A DNA stretch of 64,000 nucleotides from Kumtagia yinganensis (lineage in GTDB: Bacteria; Pseudomonadota; Alphaproteobacteria; Rhizobiales; Rhizobiaceae). The DNA is taken from assembly GCF_040081985.1 (NCBI RefSeq), contig NZ_JBEBMH010000010.1:178141-242140 (forward strand), written 5' to 3'. The notes under the pieces are model-generated. The model was not told the DNA's origin. It saw only the letters and a list, made by a program, of their open reading frames with translations, and searched no databases. Positions 16,519 through 24,372 of the stretch are shown one piece after another. Position numbers and translations under genes: made by a program. Positions within the stretch are counted from its first letter, which is position 1. Every line of letters starts with the position of its first letter.

Positions 16519-17015
16519 ACCGCCGCAAACTGCTCGCGACCACTCCGGCCGTGCTCGCCGCCGTCGTCACGCCGGCCGCTGCGTGTTTTGGCACGTCAGA
16601 TCCCGATGCCGAACTGATAAGGCTCGGCGCCATATTCGACCGCCTGTACGAGGACTGGAAGCCGCTGTGGCGGGAGATGGATCGCGCGCACAACCGATGG
16701 GCGGCAGCGATGCACGAGCGCGGCACCTGTTTCGGCGAAGACATGGACGCGCTGTTCGCGTCGCAGGCTGAGTTTGGCGTCGACATCGCCGGTGATCGCA
16801 ACAACGCCCATCTGGACAAGGTGGAAGCAGCAGCGGCACCTATCCGCGTTATGCAGCCTAAGACCCTCGCCGGGCTTGCCGTCCGCGCCAGGGTTTGCCG
16901 TTTTGACTCGGCTTCGCTTCCTGAGATTGATCGGCCGCGAGGGGATTGGGATTGGGCGACGGAGTGTCTGGAATGCTTCATCGCTGACATAGAGCGCATG
17001 GCGGCAACGTCGTGA
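16512..17015 (+). CDS. Exported hypothetical protein with Tat-like signal
   Basis: 167 residues from the ATG at 16512, overlapping the upstream stop. The N terminus LNRRKLLATTPAVLAAVVTPAAAC combines a twin-arginine-type NRRKLL with a hydrophobic core and AAAC, which might be a lipobox. The rest is helical and soluble with four Trp near the end (GDWDWATECLECF). Probably periplasmic or lipid-anchored. No family recognised. Translationally coupled to the next gene. Confidence 0.6.
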   Translation: MLNRRKLLATTPAVLAAVVTPAAACFGTSDPDAELIRLGAIFDRLYEDWKPLWREMDRAHNRWAAAMHERGTCFGEDMDALFASQAEFGVDIAGDRNNAHLDKVEAAAAPIRVMQPKTLAGLAVRARVCRFDSASLPEIDRPRGDWDWATECLECFIADIERMAATS

Positions 17016-17203
17016 CTTACGCCCTGTTCACCGCCGGCATCGTTATCGCCTTCTGCTTCGGTTTCCTGCTCGGCGACAGGCGAGGCGTGATGCAGGCGAA
17101 CATCATTCTCGACCAGAACAACAAGCTGCTGCTGGAGGCGATGCACGACGCCGTAAGGGCGCCTGTCGACGGCGAGGACGAGCAGTGGGCGACGCTGCAC
17201 TAG
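17012..17203 (+). CDS. Small membrane protein
   Basis: 63 residues from a GTG at 17012 overlapping the upstream TGA (GTGA). One N-terminal membrane helix (residues 3-23, YALFTAGIVIAFCFGFLLG) and an acidic cytoplasmic tail. Third in a coupled series starting at 15865. Such short anchored proteins in phage-like loci are sometimes spanin- or holin-like, but nothing here is diagnostic. Confidence 0.55.
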   Translation: MTYALFTAGIVIAFCFGFLLGDRRGVMQANIILDQNNKLLLEAMHDAVRAPVDGEDEQWATLH

Positions 17204-17327
17204 AACATTCCCAACCGTTGGAAATTTACGTCCGGCTGCGGAGACGTGGCTGGGCTTTTGTTCTACAAGCGGCGGAACCCGAACCGCATCGCCTCGTTGC
17301 GGCTTCGAGGGAACAAGGAACTTCCCC

Positions 17328-17498
17328 ATGTCATCCGATACCGAAGACCGAAGGCTCGCCGAAGCGCGAACCATCGCTATGCGTCTTGCAAAGGAAACGG
17401 GTATCACCAGAGGGCAGGCTACTGAATTGGTCGAGTTCCTTGGACCAAACTGGACCTCGCTAGTGCGCGAGGCCCGAATGCTTCGAAAGCAGCGTTAG
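17328..17498 (+). CDS. Small helical protein, paralogue of 18747-18935
   Basis: 56 residues with AAGGAA upstream. The core AKETGITRGQATELVEFLGPNWTSLVREAR matches AKETGITQAQAGSLIDLHGPDWSTLIREAR of the gene at 18747, including Lys-Glu-Thr-Gly-Ile-Thr, Gln-Ala, Gly-Pro-x-Trp and the final Arg-Glu-Ala-Arg. This is a compact two- or three-helix fold that could be a small DNA-binding domain. The agreement between two separate copies supports both as genes. Confidence 0.72.
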   Translation: MSSDTEDRRLAEARTIAMRLAKETGITRGQATELVEFLGPNWTSLVREARMLRKQR

Positions 17499-17719
17499 GC
17501 GGCCAGTCGCAATCGGTTCAACGACGATGCTTCCATGCCGGCCATCAGACCGTCAAAGGTGTCGACACCACGGGCAAAGACTGACATCACCGTTTCGGCG
17601 GCATCGTATCTATCATCGTCGGTGGTAATTTCGTGCCGCTCGCAGTACGCCGCCAGCGCTTCACAGAGTGTATCGATCTGATCGGGGTTTGCACATCCGA
17701 GGAATGTCATAGCTTCCAT
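17495..17719 (-). CDS. Hypothetical protein
   Basis: 74 residues (an alternative ATG at 17710 removes three). Acidic helical pattern DPDQIDTLCEALAAYCERHEI then DRYDAAETVMSVFARG. Overlaps the end of the plus-strand small protein by four bases. Family not recognised. Confidence 0.5.
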   Translation of the reverse strand: MEAMTFLGCANPDQIDTLCEALAAYCERHEITTDDDRYDAAETVMSVFARGVDTFDGLMAGMEASSLNRLRLAA

Positions 17720-18119
17720 CCATCATAAGAGGGGGCGAAAGCATGATGTTCTCTTCCAAGCGCCTTGTGCCGGGAGGACAGGCGACAAAAGCACCTTACG
17801 CCTTATCAGTGCTAGCCGCGATAACATTTGACGTACCAGCCATATTTCTCGCGAACCGGAACAACGCTCACTTAATGATGTTCGGAGGTAGGCCAAGGCG
17901 GGCTAATCCACACCGCCAATGTCTAGGCGCGTCGCGAACTAACCCTGATCTCGCGGCGGGCCGCTGTCGAAATTCTCTCCATCCTCGCACAGCACCGTAC
18001 GATGTCATTTTTCATAGCCAGCCGCCTGACATTCCAATACGTTGATTCGTCGCCCGTACCGGCAAGGCAAGCGGGCGATTGAAAGAGGATTGCGCTTTCG
18101 CCCACTCTGGATGAAAGCG
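17720..18119. other. Gap without a supported gene
   Basis: An open plus frame at 17743-18045 has no protein-like features, and I see nothing convincing on either strand. The stretch is more AT-rich than its surroundings. Confidence 0.5.
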
Positions 18120-18314
18120 ATGTGCGACAACGAGCCAGGCAGTGAGATGTCCGCGTTCGAATTCGACATTGTGCGAAGAGCCTATCGGAGAATGGTTGGC
18201 AACCGCCAGATCGATGACGCCTTGGCTCGCCGGCAGGCCCGAGATCTAATAGACGCGCTCACAGAGCACGTCGAAATAGATGACGATTTGCTCGCTCGAA
18301 TCATTCGGCGATGA
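18120..18314 (+). CDS. Small hypothetical protein
   Basis: 64 residues from the ATG at 18120 (18111 and 18147 are possible). Helical: SAFEFDIVRRAYRRMVGNRQIDDA then RDLIDALTEHVEIDDDLLARIIRR. Ends in an ATGA overlap with the next gene. Family not recognised. Confidence 0.55.
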   Translation: MCDNEPGSEMSAFEFDIVRRAYRRMVGNRQIDDALARRQARDLIDALTEHVEIDDDLLARIIRR

Positions 18315-18496
18315 CCGACCAGGAAGCGGCCGGCGTCCGCGTCGAACATATTGACGGCAAGTGGGCAGTCCAGGTCGCGGAGGCTGGCGAAGTCACCCAA
18401 CAGCTATTCGAGACCGAGGAATTCGCTCGGAACTTCGCGGAAGGCCAGCGGATACGCCTCGGACTGCCTTCGGTCCAAGCGCCGCAAGACAGATAG
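18311..18496 (+). CDS. Small hypothetical protein
   Basis: 61 residues, coupled to the previous gene by ATGA. A beta-strand-rich start (VRVEHIDGKWAVQVAEAGEV) then a helix EEFARNFAEGQRIRLGL. The pattern looks like a small single-domain protein; unnamed relatives are frequent in rhizobia. Confidence 0.6.
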   Translation: MTDQEAAGVRVEHIDGKWAVQVAEAGEVTQQLFETEEFARNFAEGQRIRLGLPSVQAPQDR

Positions 18497-18570
18497 TGTG
18501 CTGATAATGTGGCCCGCGTTCTCTATGTCCGAACCCGGTGCTCACGCTTCAGGGACACTTCGTTCAGTTT

Positions 18571-18617
18571 GGCCCGCCTACCTCCGCTATGCCCAAAGTT
18601 GGCGGGCCTTTTTCTTC
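18571..18617 (+). terminator. Rho-independent terminator
   Basis: Perfect 8-bp stem GGCCCGCC (18571-18578) and GGCGGGCC (18601-18608), a 22-base loop, followed by TTTTTCTT. It would end transcription of the 18120-18496 genes. The loop is long, so efficiency is uncertain. Confidence 0.65.
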
Positions 18618-18746
18618 CGCTGGAACATGTGGCCTGCCAGGCGGTTCGATTACGGACTGCGGCGAGGCCGACGCCCTGCCACGGTTAGGCCCGCCGCGAG
18701 CCCGTCCCTCAAGCGCGCGGCGGGCTGTCTTTGGTGGGGAGTCCAA

Positions 18747-18935
18747 ATGAGTCCGGGTGATTGGGTCAGCGGTGAAGTGCGGCGCCTGCTCATGAAGCGT
18801 ATGGCGAAGGAAACCGGCATCACCCAAGCGCAGGCGGGATCACTCATCGACCTGCATGGCCCGGATTGGTCGACCCTTATCCGAGAGGCCAGGAGCATAC
18901 AGTCGAACCGCGAGATAGGCGGGCATCCTGATTGA
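18747..18935 (+). CDS. Small helical protein, paralogue of 17328-17498
   Basis: 62 residues, start preceded by GGTGGGGAG. Shares the core AKETGIT-QA-GP-W-REAR pattern with the protein at 17328, with a different N terminus (MSPGDWVSGEVRRLLMKRM). It is the last gene before the right end of the element, 36 bp from the right arm-type repeats. Confidence 0.72.
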   Translation: MSPGDWVSGEVRRLLMKRMAKETGITQAQAGSLIDLHGPDWSTLIREARSIQSNREIGGHPD

Positions 18936-18970
18936 GTGAGGCGAGTCGAGTGCCTAGCAAAGGCACTATG

Positions 18971-18989
18971 CGTACCTATAGCGTACCTA
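18971..18989. promoter_or_regulatory. Pair of integrase arm-type site candidates, right end
   Basis: Two copies of cgtaccta at 18971-18978 and 18982-18989 (11-bp step), 43 bp inside the right 50-bp repeat. They mirror the pair at 1760-1779 near the left end. Confidence 0.55.
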
Positions 18990-19031
18990 TCGAGATTTGT
19001 TGCAGATTTGGAGGCTTGCTATGTGCTTGAT

Positions 19032-19081
19032 TTGTTTGGCTCCCCGGGCCGGATTCGAACCAGCGACCAACCGGTTAACAG
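19032..19081. repeat. Right attachment site (attR-type) within tRNA-Asn
   Basis: Perfect 50-bp copy of 1579-1628. It forms the 3' part of the working tRNA-Asn gene, so the element supplied the new 3' end on integration. One copy plus the enclosed DNA gives an element of 17,453 bp. Confidence 0.93.
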
Positions 19082-19111
19082 CCGGTTGCTCTACCACTGA
19101 GCTACCGGGGA
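19037..19111 (-). tRNA. tRNA-Asn (anticodon GUU)
   Basis: 75 bases including an encoded CCA. The acceptor stem pairs TCCCCGG with CCGGGGA, the discriminator is G, the anticodon loop is CTGTTAA (GUU = Asn), and the T loop is TTCGAAT. It reads on the minus strand, so its 3' end faces the integrated element and includes the attachment repeat. Confidence 0.97.
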
Positions 19112-19296
19112 ACGGATGCTCGTTTCAGCATTGCGCGTGCCTATAGCAAACCCGTTTCGGCTTTGCAAAGCACCGCCGGTCATTTTTTTGACCGGGCGCA
19201 CCGTTATGTGGCGCGCGGCATGCATCCGCATCATATGACGAGGCACGAACACTCAATCAAGACGGGCAAATTCTGGTCCGGCTGGAGACGTTACGG

Positions 19297-19599
19297 ATGG
19301 GCAGAAGCACGAGGCGGGACACCGAACCGGACCGACAGGAGGCAGTGAACGGCAATGACCCGGCCCCCACGATCAAGATGTTCGGCCGCGCGTTCCGGAT
19401 GCCGCGGTCGCGCGCCCTGCGTGTCGCCATCGGCGTGCTGCTTACCTTCCTGGGGTTGCTCGGATTCCTGCCGGTACTGGGTTTCTGGATGATCCCGCTG
19501 GGGCTGCTCGTCCTGTCCTACGAATTCGCCACGGTACGGCGGCTGCGGCGGCGCTCCGTGGTGTGGTGGGAACGGCGCCGACGCCCGCCGCCACGATAG
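19297..19599 (+). CDS. Small inner-membrane protein
   Basis: 100 residues. A basic, polar N terminus leads to two membrane helices (about 42-58 VAIGVLLTFLGLLGFLP and 61-77 LGFWMIPLGLLVLSYEF) and a very basic C-terminal tail (RRLRRRSVVWWERRRR). I recognise the GFLPVLGFWMxPLGLxVLS core from unnamed rhizobial membrane proteins. Function unknown. Confidence 0.72.
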   Translation: MGRSTRRDTEPDRQEAVNGNDPAPTIKMFGRAFRMPRSRALRVAIGVLLTFLGLLGFLPVLGFWMIPLGLLVLSYEFATVRRLRRRSVVWWERRRRPPPR

Positions 19600-19712
19600 C
19601 CGCGCGCGCCGAGGAGAGAAAGAAACAGACAGGCTTCGGAAAAAGGCGACCGGCGCTTGTCGCCTCCCGAACCCTCTGTTAACAGAGCGCGCATAGAACG
19701 ACGGGGCGGCGA

Positions 19713-19786
19713 GGCCTCGTGGCGGAGTGGTTACGCAGAGGACTGCAAATCCTTGCACCCCGGTTCGATTCCGGGCGAGGCCTCCA
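19713..19786 (+). tRNA. tRNA-Cys (anticodon GCA)
   Basis: 74 bases with an encoded CCA. The acceptor stem pairs GGCCTCG with CGAGGCC, with U as discriminator. The anticodon loop is CTGCAAA (GCA = Cys) and the T loop TTCGATT. A 21-bp near-copy of its 3' end lies at 20110-20130. Confidence 0.95.
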
Positions 19787-20207
19787 TCCTGTCGTTTCGT
19801 CGCACGGTCGACGGTTTTTGATTCGCTCCGTCGCCCGGCATTGTCGACGTCCTCACTTTCAACGTCTGAGTGCCGTTCACGACTGTCCGTGACAAAAAAT
19901 GCCGTATTCGCTGCCTGTGGATGAAGCACGAAGCGCCGCGGTGAGGCACGAGCGCCACGCATCCGAAAAATCGTGGCCACGGTCTGGACATTGGAAAGTC
20001 CATGACCGACATAGGCTGCGAATACGGGTTACGCATCGTTAACGATAGAGGCTCATCCTAGGTGTCGCGTTGCACCGAAAGCTTTGAGTTTTGCGATTTG
20101 CGGAAGTCTGGGCGAGGCCTCGATCCTGTCCTAGCCGGTTTGCTACCGGAGCCCGTGTTCCGTTTGAAATATGCGTAGAGTAGCGCAGGAAACGGATCGG
20201 TTTTGAC
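19787..20207. other. Intergenic region with a duplicated tRNA-Cys 3' end
   Basis: No supported gene. The only structure noted is 20110-20130, which matches 19773-19793 (tRNA-Cys 3' end plus following bases) at 20 of 21 positions. It could be the trace of a past integration at tRNA-Cys. Confidence 0.5.
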
Positions 20208-20882
20208 ATGGAAGCAGACTATGCACAGCGGCGCATTCGCATGGTCGACGGTCAGGTGCGCACGACCGATGTGACCAGCACGGCACTGCTCGACGCCATG
20301 CTGGCGGTTCCGCGCGAGGCGTTCGTCGGCGCCAGCCGCCGCGACCTTGCCTATATCGATGAGGATATCGAGATCGCCCCGGCCCAAGCCGGCGGTTCAC
20401 CGCGATACCTGATGGAGCCGTCCCCCTTCGCCAAATTGGTGCAGCTCGCCGAGATCCTGCCCTCCGATTTCGTTCTCGATGTCGGGTGCGGAACCGGCTA
20501 TTCGGCCGCGGTTCTTTCGCGTCTGGCGAGTTCGGTCGTAGCCCTCGAATCGGACCAGGCGCTGGCCGACCTGGCGAGTGAGAATCTTGCCGGACTTGGC
20601 TGCGACAATGTCGCCGTCGTGCGCGGCCCGCTGCCCGGGGGCTATGCGGACGAATCCCCTTACGATGTGATTTTCGTCGGCGGCGCGGTCGAGGTGCAGC
20701 CGGATTCTTTGCTGTCGCAACTCAAGGATGGGGGGCGGCTGGTCGTGGTCGAGGGCAGCGGAAACGCCGGCAAGGCGCGACTCTATTCGAAATGGAATGG
20801 CGTGGTCACCGGCCGCAGCGCGTTCAACGCGGCAATTAAGCCATTGCCGGGTTTCGAGCGCGCTTATACATTTCAGTTCTGA
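20208..20882 (+). CDS. pcm: Protein-L-isoaspartate O-methyltransferase
   Basis: 224 residues. Transfers a methyl group from S-adenosylmethionine to isoaspartyl residues in damaged proteins, starting their repair, in the cytoplasm. The SAM-binding motif I is VLDVGCGTGYSAA (about 90-102), preceded by the family's substrate loop and the VPREAFVG segment near residue 35. Full length for the rhizobial form. The pcm-tolC-popZ order is typical of Hyphomicrobiales. The start ATG has AGGAAACGG-type sequence upstream. Confidence 0.93.
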   Translation: MEADYAQRRIRMVDGQVRTTDVTSTALLDAMLAVPREAFVGASRRDLAYIDEDIEIAPAQAGGSPRYLMEPSPFAKLVQLAEILPSDFVLDVGCGTGYSAAVLSRLASSVVALESDQALADLASENLAGLGCDNVAVVRGPLPGGYADESPYDVIFVGGAVEVQPDSLLSQLKDGGRLVVVEGSGNAGKARLYSKWNGVVTGRSAFNAAIKPLPGFERAYTFQF

Positions 20883-21036
20883 GTGGATGGGACCGGTCTG
20901 AGAAGGTTGTGGGAATTTCTGCTGACTCTCGGAATTCGACGGGAGTGGGTGACGGGTACGTGGCGGTTGGGTTGACGGATCGCGCCGGATGATCCGGGCG
21001 GAGCGGGGCTTTGCTGCGACGATAGAGGGATACGCT

Positions 21037-22443
21037 GTGCAATTTGTTCGCAAGTCTTTGTTCGCTGCCGTCTTGTTGTCCGCGACAGCGCTGTCGACCG
21101 CCATGGTTTCGGCCGAAACCATCAGCGGCGCGTTGACCAAGGCCTACCAGTTCAATTCGAGCTTCAATTCGGCACGCGCCGGCGCGCGGGCGACCGACGA
21201 GAATGTTGCGATCGCGAAGTCGGGGTACAGGCCGACGATAACGGGCACCGGACAGATCGGATACAGCTCGAATCACAACGATCCTCGCATCAGGAGCATA
21301 TTGTCTTCGCCCGATAGCACGCGCCTGACCGCCGGGTCGTTCGGGGTGGAAATCCAGCAAACGCTGTTTGACGGGTTTCAGACCAGGAACAATGTTTTGG
21401 CAGCGGAGGCCCAGGTGCAGGCCTCCTTCGAGAACCTGCGCAACACCGAAATGGACACGCTGTTCAATGCGGCGGCTTCCTACATGGACGTCATCCGCGA
21501 CCGCCGGATCGCGGTGCTGACCGAGCAGAACCTGGAATTTCTCAACGAACAGGCACGCGCGGCGCGGTCGCGTCTCGAAGTGGGCGAAGGCACGCGCACG
21601 GACGTCGCCCAGGCCGACGCCAGCCGGTCCGCCGCCGTGGCCCAGCTCGCGGCTGCGCGCGCGCAGGCGCTCAACAGTGCCGCATCCTATCGGCAGGTCG
21701 TCGGCGAGGACCCTGGCAACCTCAAGCCTGCTTCGCCGCTGGCAAAGCTTTTGCCCAAATCCGCCGACGCTGCCTATGCCCTTGCCGAATCGCAACATCC
21801 GGCCATTCTTTCCTCTCAACATCTGGTCGATGTTGCCGGATTCACCGTCAAATCGGCGGAAGGCACGCTGCTGCCATCGATTGTCGGCTCCGCGAGCGTG
21901 GACCGCAGCTACACTTCGACCTCTCCCGGGCCGGCCAGCGGGGACGGCTACGGCACCTCTGCCAGCATAGGCGCGCAGATCAATATTCCCATCTATCAGG
22001 GCGGGCGCGCCTCGGCGCAGGTCCGGCAGTCCAAGGAACAACTGGGCCAGGCACGCATCAATGTCGACGTGACGCGCGACCAGGTGCGGCAGGCGGTGAC
22101 GTCGGCGTGGACGAGTTACACGGCGGCGCGCGAAAATGTGACCGCCATCCGGGAAACCGTCGCCGCGACGCAACTCGCGCTCAACGGTGTCATCGAGGAG
22201 CGTAATGTCGGCCAGCGGACGACGCTCGACGTTTTGAACGCGCAGCAGGACGTCATCAACGCCCAGATCAGCCTTGCCAACAGCGAGCGCGACGTAGTGG
22301 TCGGCAGCTATGCCATCCTGTCCGCGATCGGGGCGCTCGGCGTCAAGCGGCTCGGTCTCCAAGTGGTGGAATACAGACCGCAGGAACACTACAACGCCGT
22401 CAAGGACAAGTGGTTCGGGCTGCGCACGCCGGACGGCCGATAG
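21037..22443 (+). CDS. tolC: TolC-family outer-membrane channel
   Basis: 468 residues from the GTG at 21037 (AGAGGG upstream), which gives a normal signal peptide, QFVRKSLFAAVLLSATALSTAMVSA; the frame runs further upstream but without a reasonable signal. The two repeats of the outer-membrane efflux protein fold are visible, with long helices (NVLAAEAQVQASFENLRN, AARSRLEVGEGTRTDVAQADA, EERNVGQRTTLDVLNAQQDV). It would form the trimeric exit duct for type I secretion and drug efflux pumps. It may serve the RTX protease encoded 2 kb downstream, though no ABC transporter or adaptor gene is in the window. Confidence 0.95.
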   Translation: MQFVRKSLFAAVLLSATALSTAMVSAETISGALTKAYQFNSSFNSARAGARATDENVAIAKSGYRPTITGTGQIGYSSNHNDPRIRSILSSPDSTRLTAGSFGVEIQQTLFDGFQTRNNVLAAEAQVQASFENLRNTEMDTLFNAAASYMDVIRDRRIAVLTEQNLEFLNEQARAARSRLEVGEGTRTDVAQADASRSAAVAQLAAARAQALNSAASYRQVVGEDPGNLKPASPLAKLLPKSADAAYALAESQHPAILSSQHLVDVAGFTVKSAEGTLLPSIVGSASVDRSYTSTSPGPASGDGYGTSASIGAQINIPIYQGGRASAQVRQSKEQLGQARINVDVTRDQVRQAVTSAWTSYTAARENVTAIRETVAATQLALNGVIEERNVGQRTTLDVLNAQQDVINAQISLANSERDVVVGSYAILSAIGALGVKRLGLQVVEYRPQEHYNAVKDKWFGLRTPDGR

Positions 22444-22601
22444 TTCCTCGTCGCGCGCCTCTATCCTTTGGAAATCGCTTGCGGCGGGATCTTTTGGGAT
22501 TCTCGCTGGCTTTTGCCTCCGCTACGCTAACGTCATGATTCGTAGGCGGCTTTCTCCGAAGGCCGTTTTCAGCAACGGTCACAAAGGCGGCGGATGTGAC
22601 G

Positions 22602-23444
22602 ATGGCACAACTCGGCAGCGCACAGCGCGAACCCTCGATGGAAGAGATTCTGGCTTCCATCCGAAGGATCATAGAAGACAGCGACACGATTCGCCGTCCC
22701 GAGGAGAGTGGCCAGCCGGTGCGGCCCGACAACGACGTATCCCCTCCCCCCGCCGTGCCGGCTGCCTCGCAGGAAAGCTCGGTGATAGAGGTGGGCACGT
22801 TCCGTACATCTGCTCGCGCCGACACACCCTTGGCCGAACCGCGCAAACCCGTCACCATGGCGGAAGTTCAGGCGCAGGTCGTCGCTGAAAGGGCCGCGGC
22901 GCGTGAAGCTGCCGAACAGGATTATCAGCAGGCGACTTCTCTCGCGGCGGCGGATGCAGGTCTGGCGGCGCCCCGTCCGGGTCCGGTTCTGGAGCAGGCG
23001 GAGGCGTCGATGACGGCCGTTTCCATCGCGCCGGAAATACCGGCGGCCGAGGAATGGCAGCTCGGCGTATCCGAAGCGGAAACTCTTGCACCGGTCGAGC
23101 ATGACGACTTCGATCTCGACGAAGTGGCGAACGCCGTCATGGAGGACATAGCCGCATCGCAGTCAGCTTATTCGCCGCCTCAGGATACCGCGCCCGACGA
23201 GGCCGTGGCGCCCAGCGAACCCGCTCGCCCGGCCATCATTTCCGACCATACCGGCCGGCAAGTGGCTGCGGCCTTCAACGAACTGTCCGAAGCGCTGGCC
23301 GCGCGCAACCGAAAAAGCCTGGACGAAATGGCCGAGGAAATGCTGCGGCCGATGCTTCAGGACTGGCTGGACAACAATCTGCCGACCCTGGTCGAGCGGT
23401 TGGTGCGCGAGGAAATCGAGCGTGTCGCCCGCGGCGTGAACTAA
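22602..23444 (+). CDS. popZ: PopZ-like polar organising protein (DUF2497)
   Basis: 280 residues from the ATG at 22602 (a GTG six bases earlier is possible). It has the three-part PopZ layout: a conserved N-terminal helix (PSMEEILASIRRIIEDSD, about 13-30), a long acidic and proline-rich disordered middle (about 35-215), and a helical oligomerisation domain at the C terminus (LSEALAARNRKSLDEM, EEMLRPMLQDWLDNNLP, LVERLVREEIERVARG). PopZ forms a pole-localised scaffold that anchors chromosome origins and recruits cell-cycle proteins. In relatives valS usually follows directly; here it does not. Confidence 0.92.
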   Translation: MAQLGSAQREPSMEEILASIRRIIEDSDTIRRPEESGQPVRPDNDVSPPPAVPAASQESSVIEVGTFRTSARADTPLAEPRKPVTMAEVQAQVVAERAAAREAAEQDYQQATSLAAADAGLAAPRPGPVLEQAEASMTAVSIAPEIPAAEEWQLGVSEAETLAPVEHDDFDLDEVANAVMEDIAASQSAYSPPQDTAPDEAVAPSEPARPAIISDHTGRQVAAAFNELSEALAARNRKSLDEMAEEMLRPMLQDWLDNNLPTLVERLVREEIERVARGVN

Positions 23445-23636
23445 CAGCCGCACTCTGTGCCGGGCAGGCGCTTCGCCTGAAGAGGGAGCGGCCGGCAAAA
23501 GCACCTGCACCGCGTCTGGACGCGACGACCGGCGTCGTTGCCGGTCCCGCAAAGTTGCCGGCCCCATAACCCGACGGTCACATCCGGCGGGGGTCTTTCC
23601 GACTGGAACGAAATGAATTCAGGTCAAGCCTGGCCG

Positions 23637-23834
23637 TCAGCGGCGCGCGCCCGCGGTCTTCGTCTTCACCTGCGGGACACTTCTGACCGCTTCCAGCAGA
23701 TTGACCGCCGCCTCTTCGCTCACCGTGATTTCCCGCCGCTCGACGCACGCGGCAAAGACGGTCAGGAAATCGTCGCCACGGCCCTCGAAGAAGGCGCGGT
23801 TCAACATCAGACCGATTTCAGATTTGGGGATCAT
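23637..23834 (-). CDS. Small hypothetical protein
   Basis: 65 residues from the ATG at 23834, with AAGG 7 bases upstream; a longer frame upstream lacks a sensible start. Helical: MIPKSEIGLMLNRAFFEGRGDDFLTV, then SEEAAVNLLEAVRSVPQ. Follows another small gene on the same strand by 86 bp. Function unknown. Confidence 0.6.
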   Translation of the reverse strand: MIPKSEIGLMLNRAFFEGRGDDFLTVFAACVERREITVSEEAAVNLLEAVRSVPQVKTKTAGARR

Positions 23835-23920
23835 CACGATGCCTTCAGGTCGAGGCCGACCGTGACTGTTGTATAGACAAATTGTTGCTTTGTCGATGAA
23901 ATTGACACGGAGCTCAGTTT

Positions 23921-24106
23921 TCAGTTGCGCTCGTTGGACCAAGTCCTGGCACGGTGCAGGACGTCGATGCACTCGACATAAGCCATCTCCAGCAGATGGG
24001 CCAAAAAAGCACATTGCTCCGCGTCGCAGATGGCCTTGAGATCCAGAAGCGCAGCCCGGACATAGTCGAGCTTGTCTATCGCGCTCTTGCGGACGTTGTC
24101 TGTCAT
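23921..24106 (-). CDS. Small helical hypothetical protein
   Basis: 61 residues, all helix: AIDKLDYVRAALLDLKAICDAEQCAFLAHLLEMAYVECIDV. Shows regular heptad-like spacing. Probably co-transcribed with the gene at 23834. Similar tiny helical proteins are frequent in rhizobia; function unknown. Confidence 0.6.
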   Translation of the reverse strand: MTDNVRKSAIDKLDYVRAALLDLKAICDAEQCAFLAHLLEMAYVECIDVLHRARTWSNERN

Positions 24107-24328
24107 TGGATTCTCAGCACATTAGCAATCGGTCGCACCGCAGCACGACGGCATTGGAATGTGAATAGATATCCGCGCCGCGGTCGTGCGGCCAGTGTCG
24201 GTACTGTAAATTACGTGGCGTGAAGCGCTGGCGGCGCCAGTGTCACGGCAACGAAGCCGGAGGCCGGGATTGCATCGGCCCTGACGATATTCCCGCAGGC
24301 CGGAGACTCGCCGTCCGTGGATTTGGCT

Positions 24329-24357
24329 GGAAACCGGCGCGCGAGGCGCCGGCTTCC
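24329..24357 (-). terminator. GC-rich hairpin after the RTX protease gene
   Basis: Stem GGAAGCCGGCGC / GCGCCGGTTTCC (read on the minus strand, one mismatch) with a five-base loop, 16 bp past the protease stop. It lacks a run of T, so it may be a weak terminator or an RNA-stabilising hairpin. Confidence 0.4.
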
Positions 24358-24372
24358 GTTGTCGTTGCCGGC

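Noticed and set aside
17743..18045. Plus-strand frame of 100 codons
   Set aside because: Weak start, no conserved pattern and unusual composition; left as a gap.
1579..19081. Complete functional prophage
   Set aside because: No large terminase, portal, capsid, tail tube, tip or lysis genes are recognisable, and 17.5 kb is short for a tailed phage of the tape-measure type.
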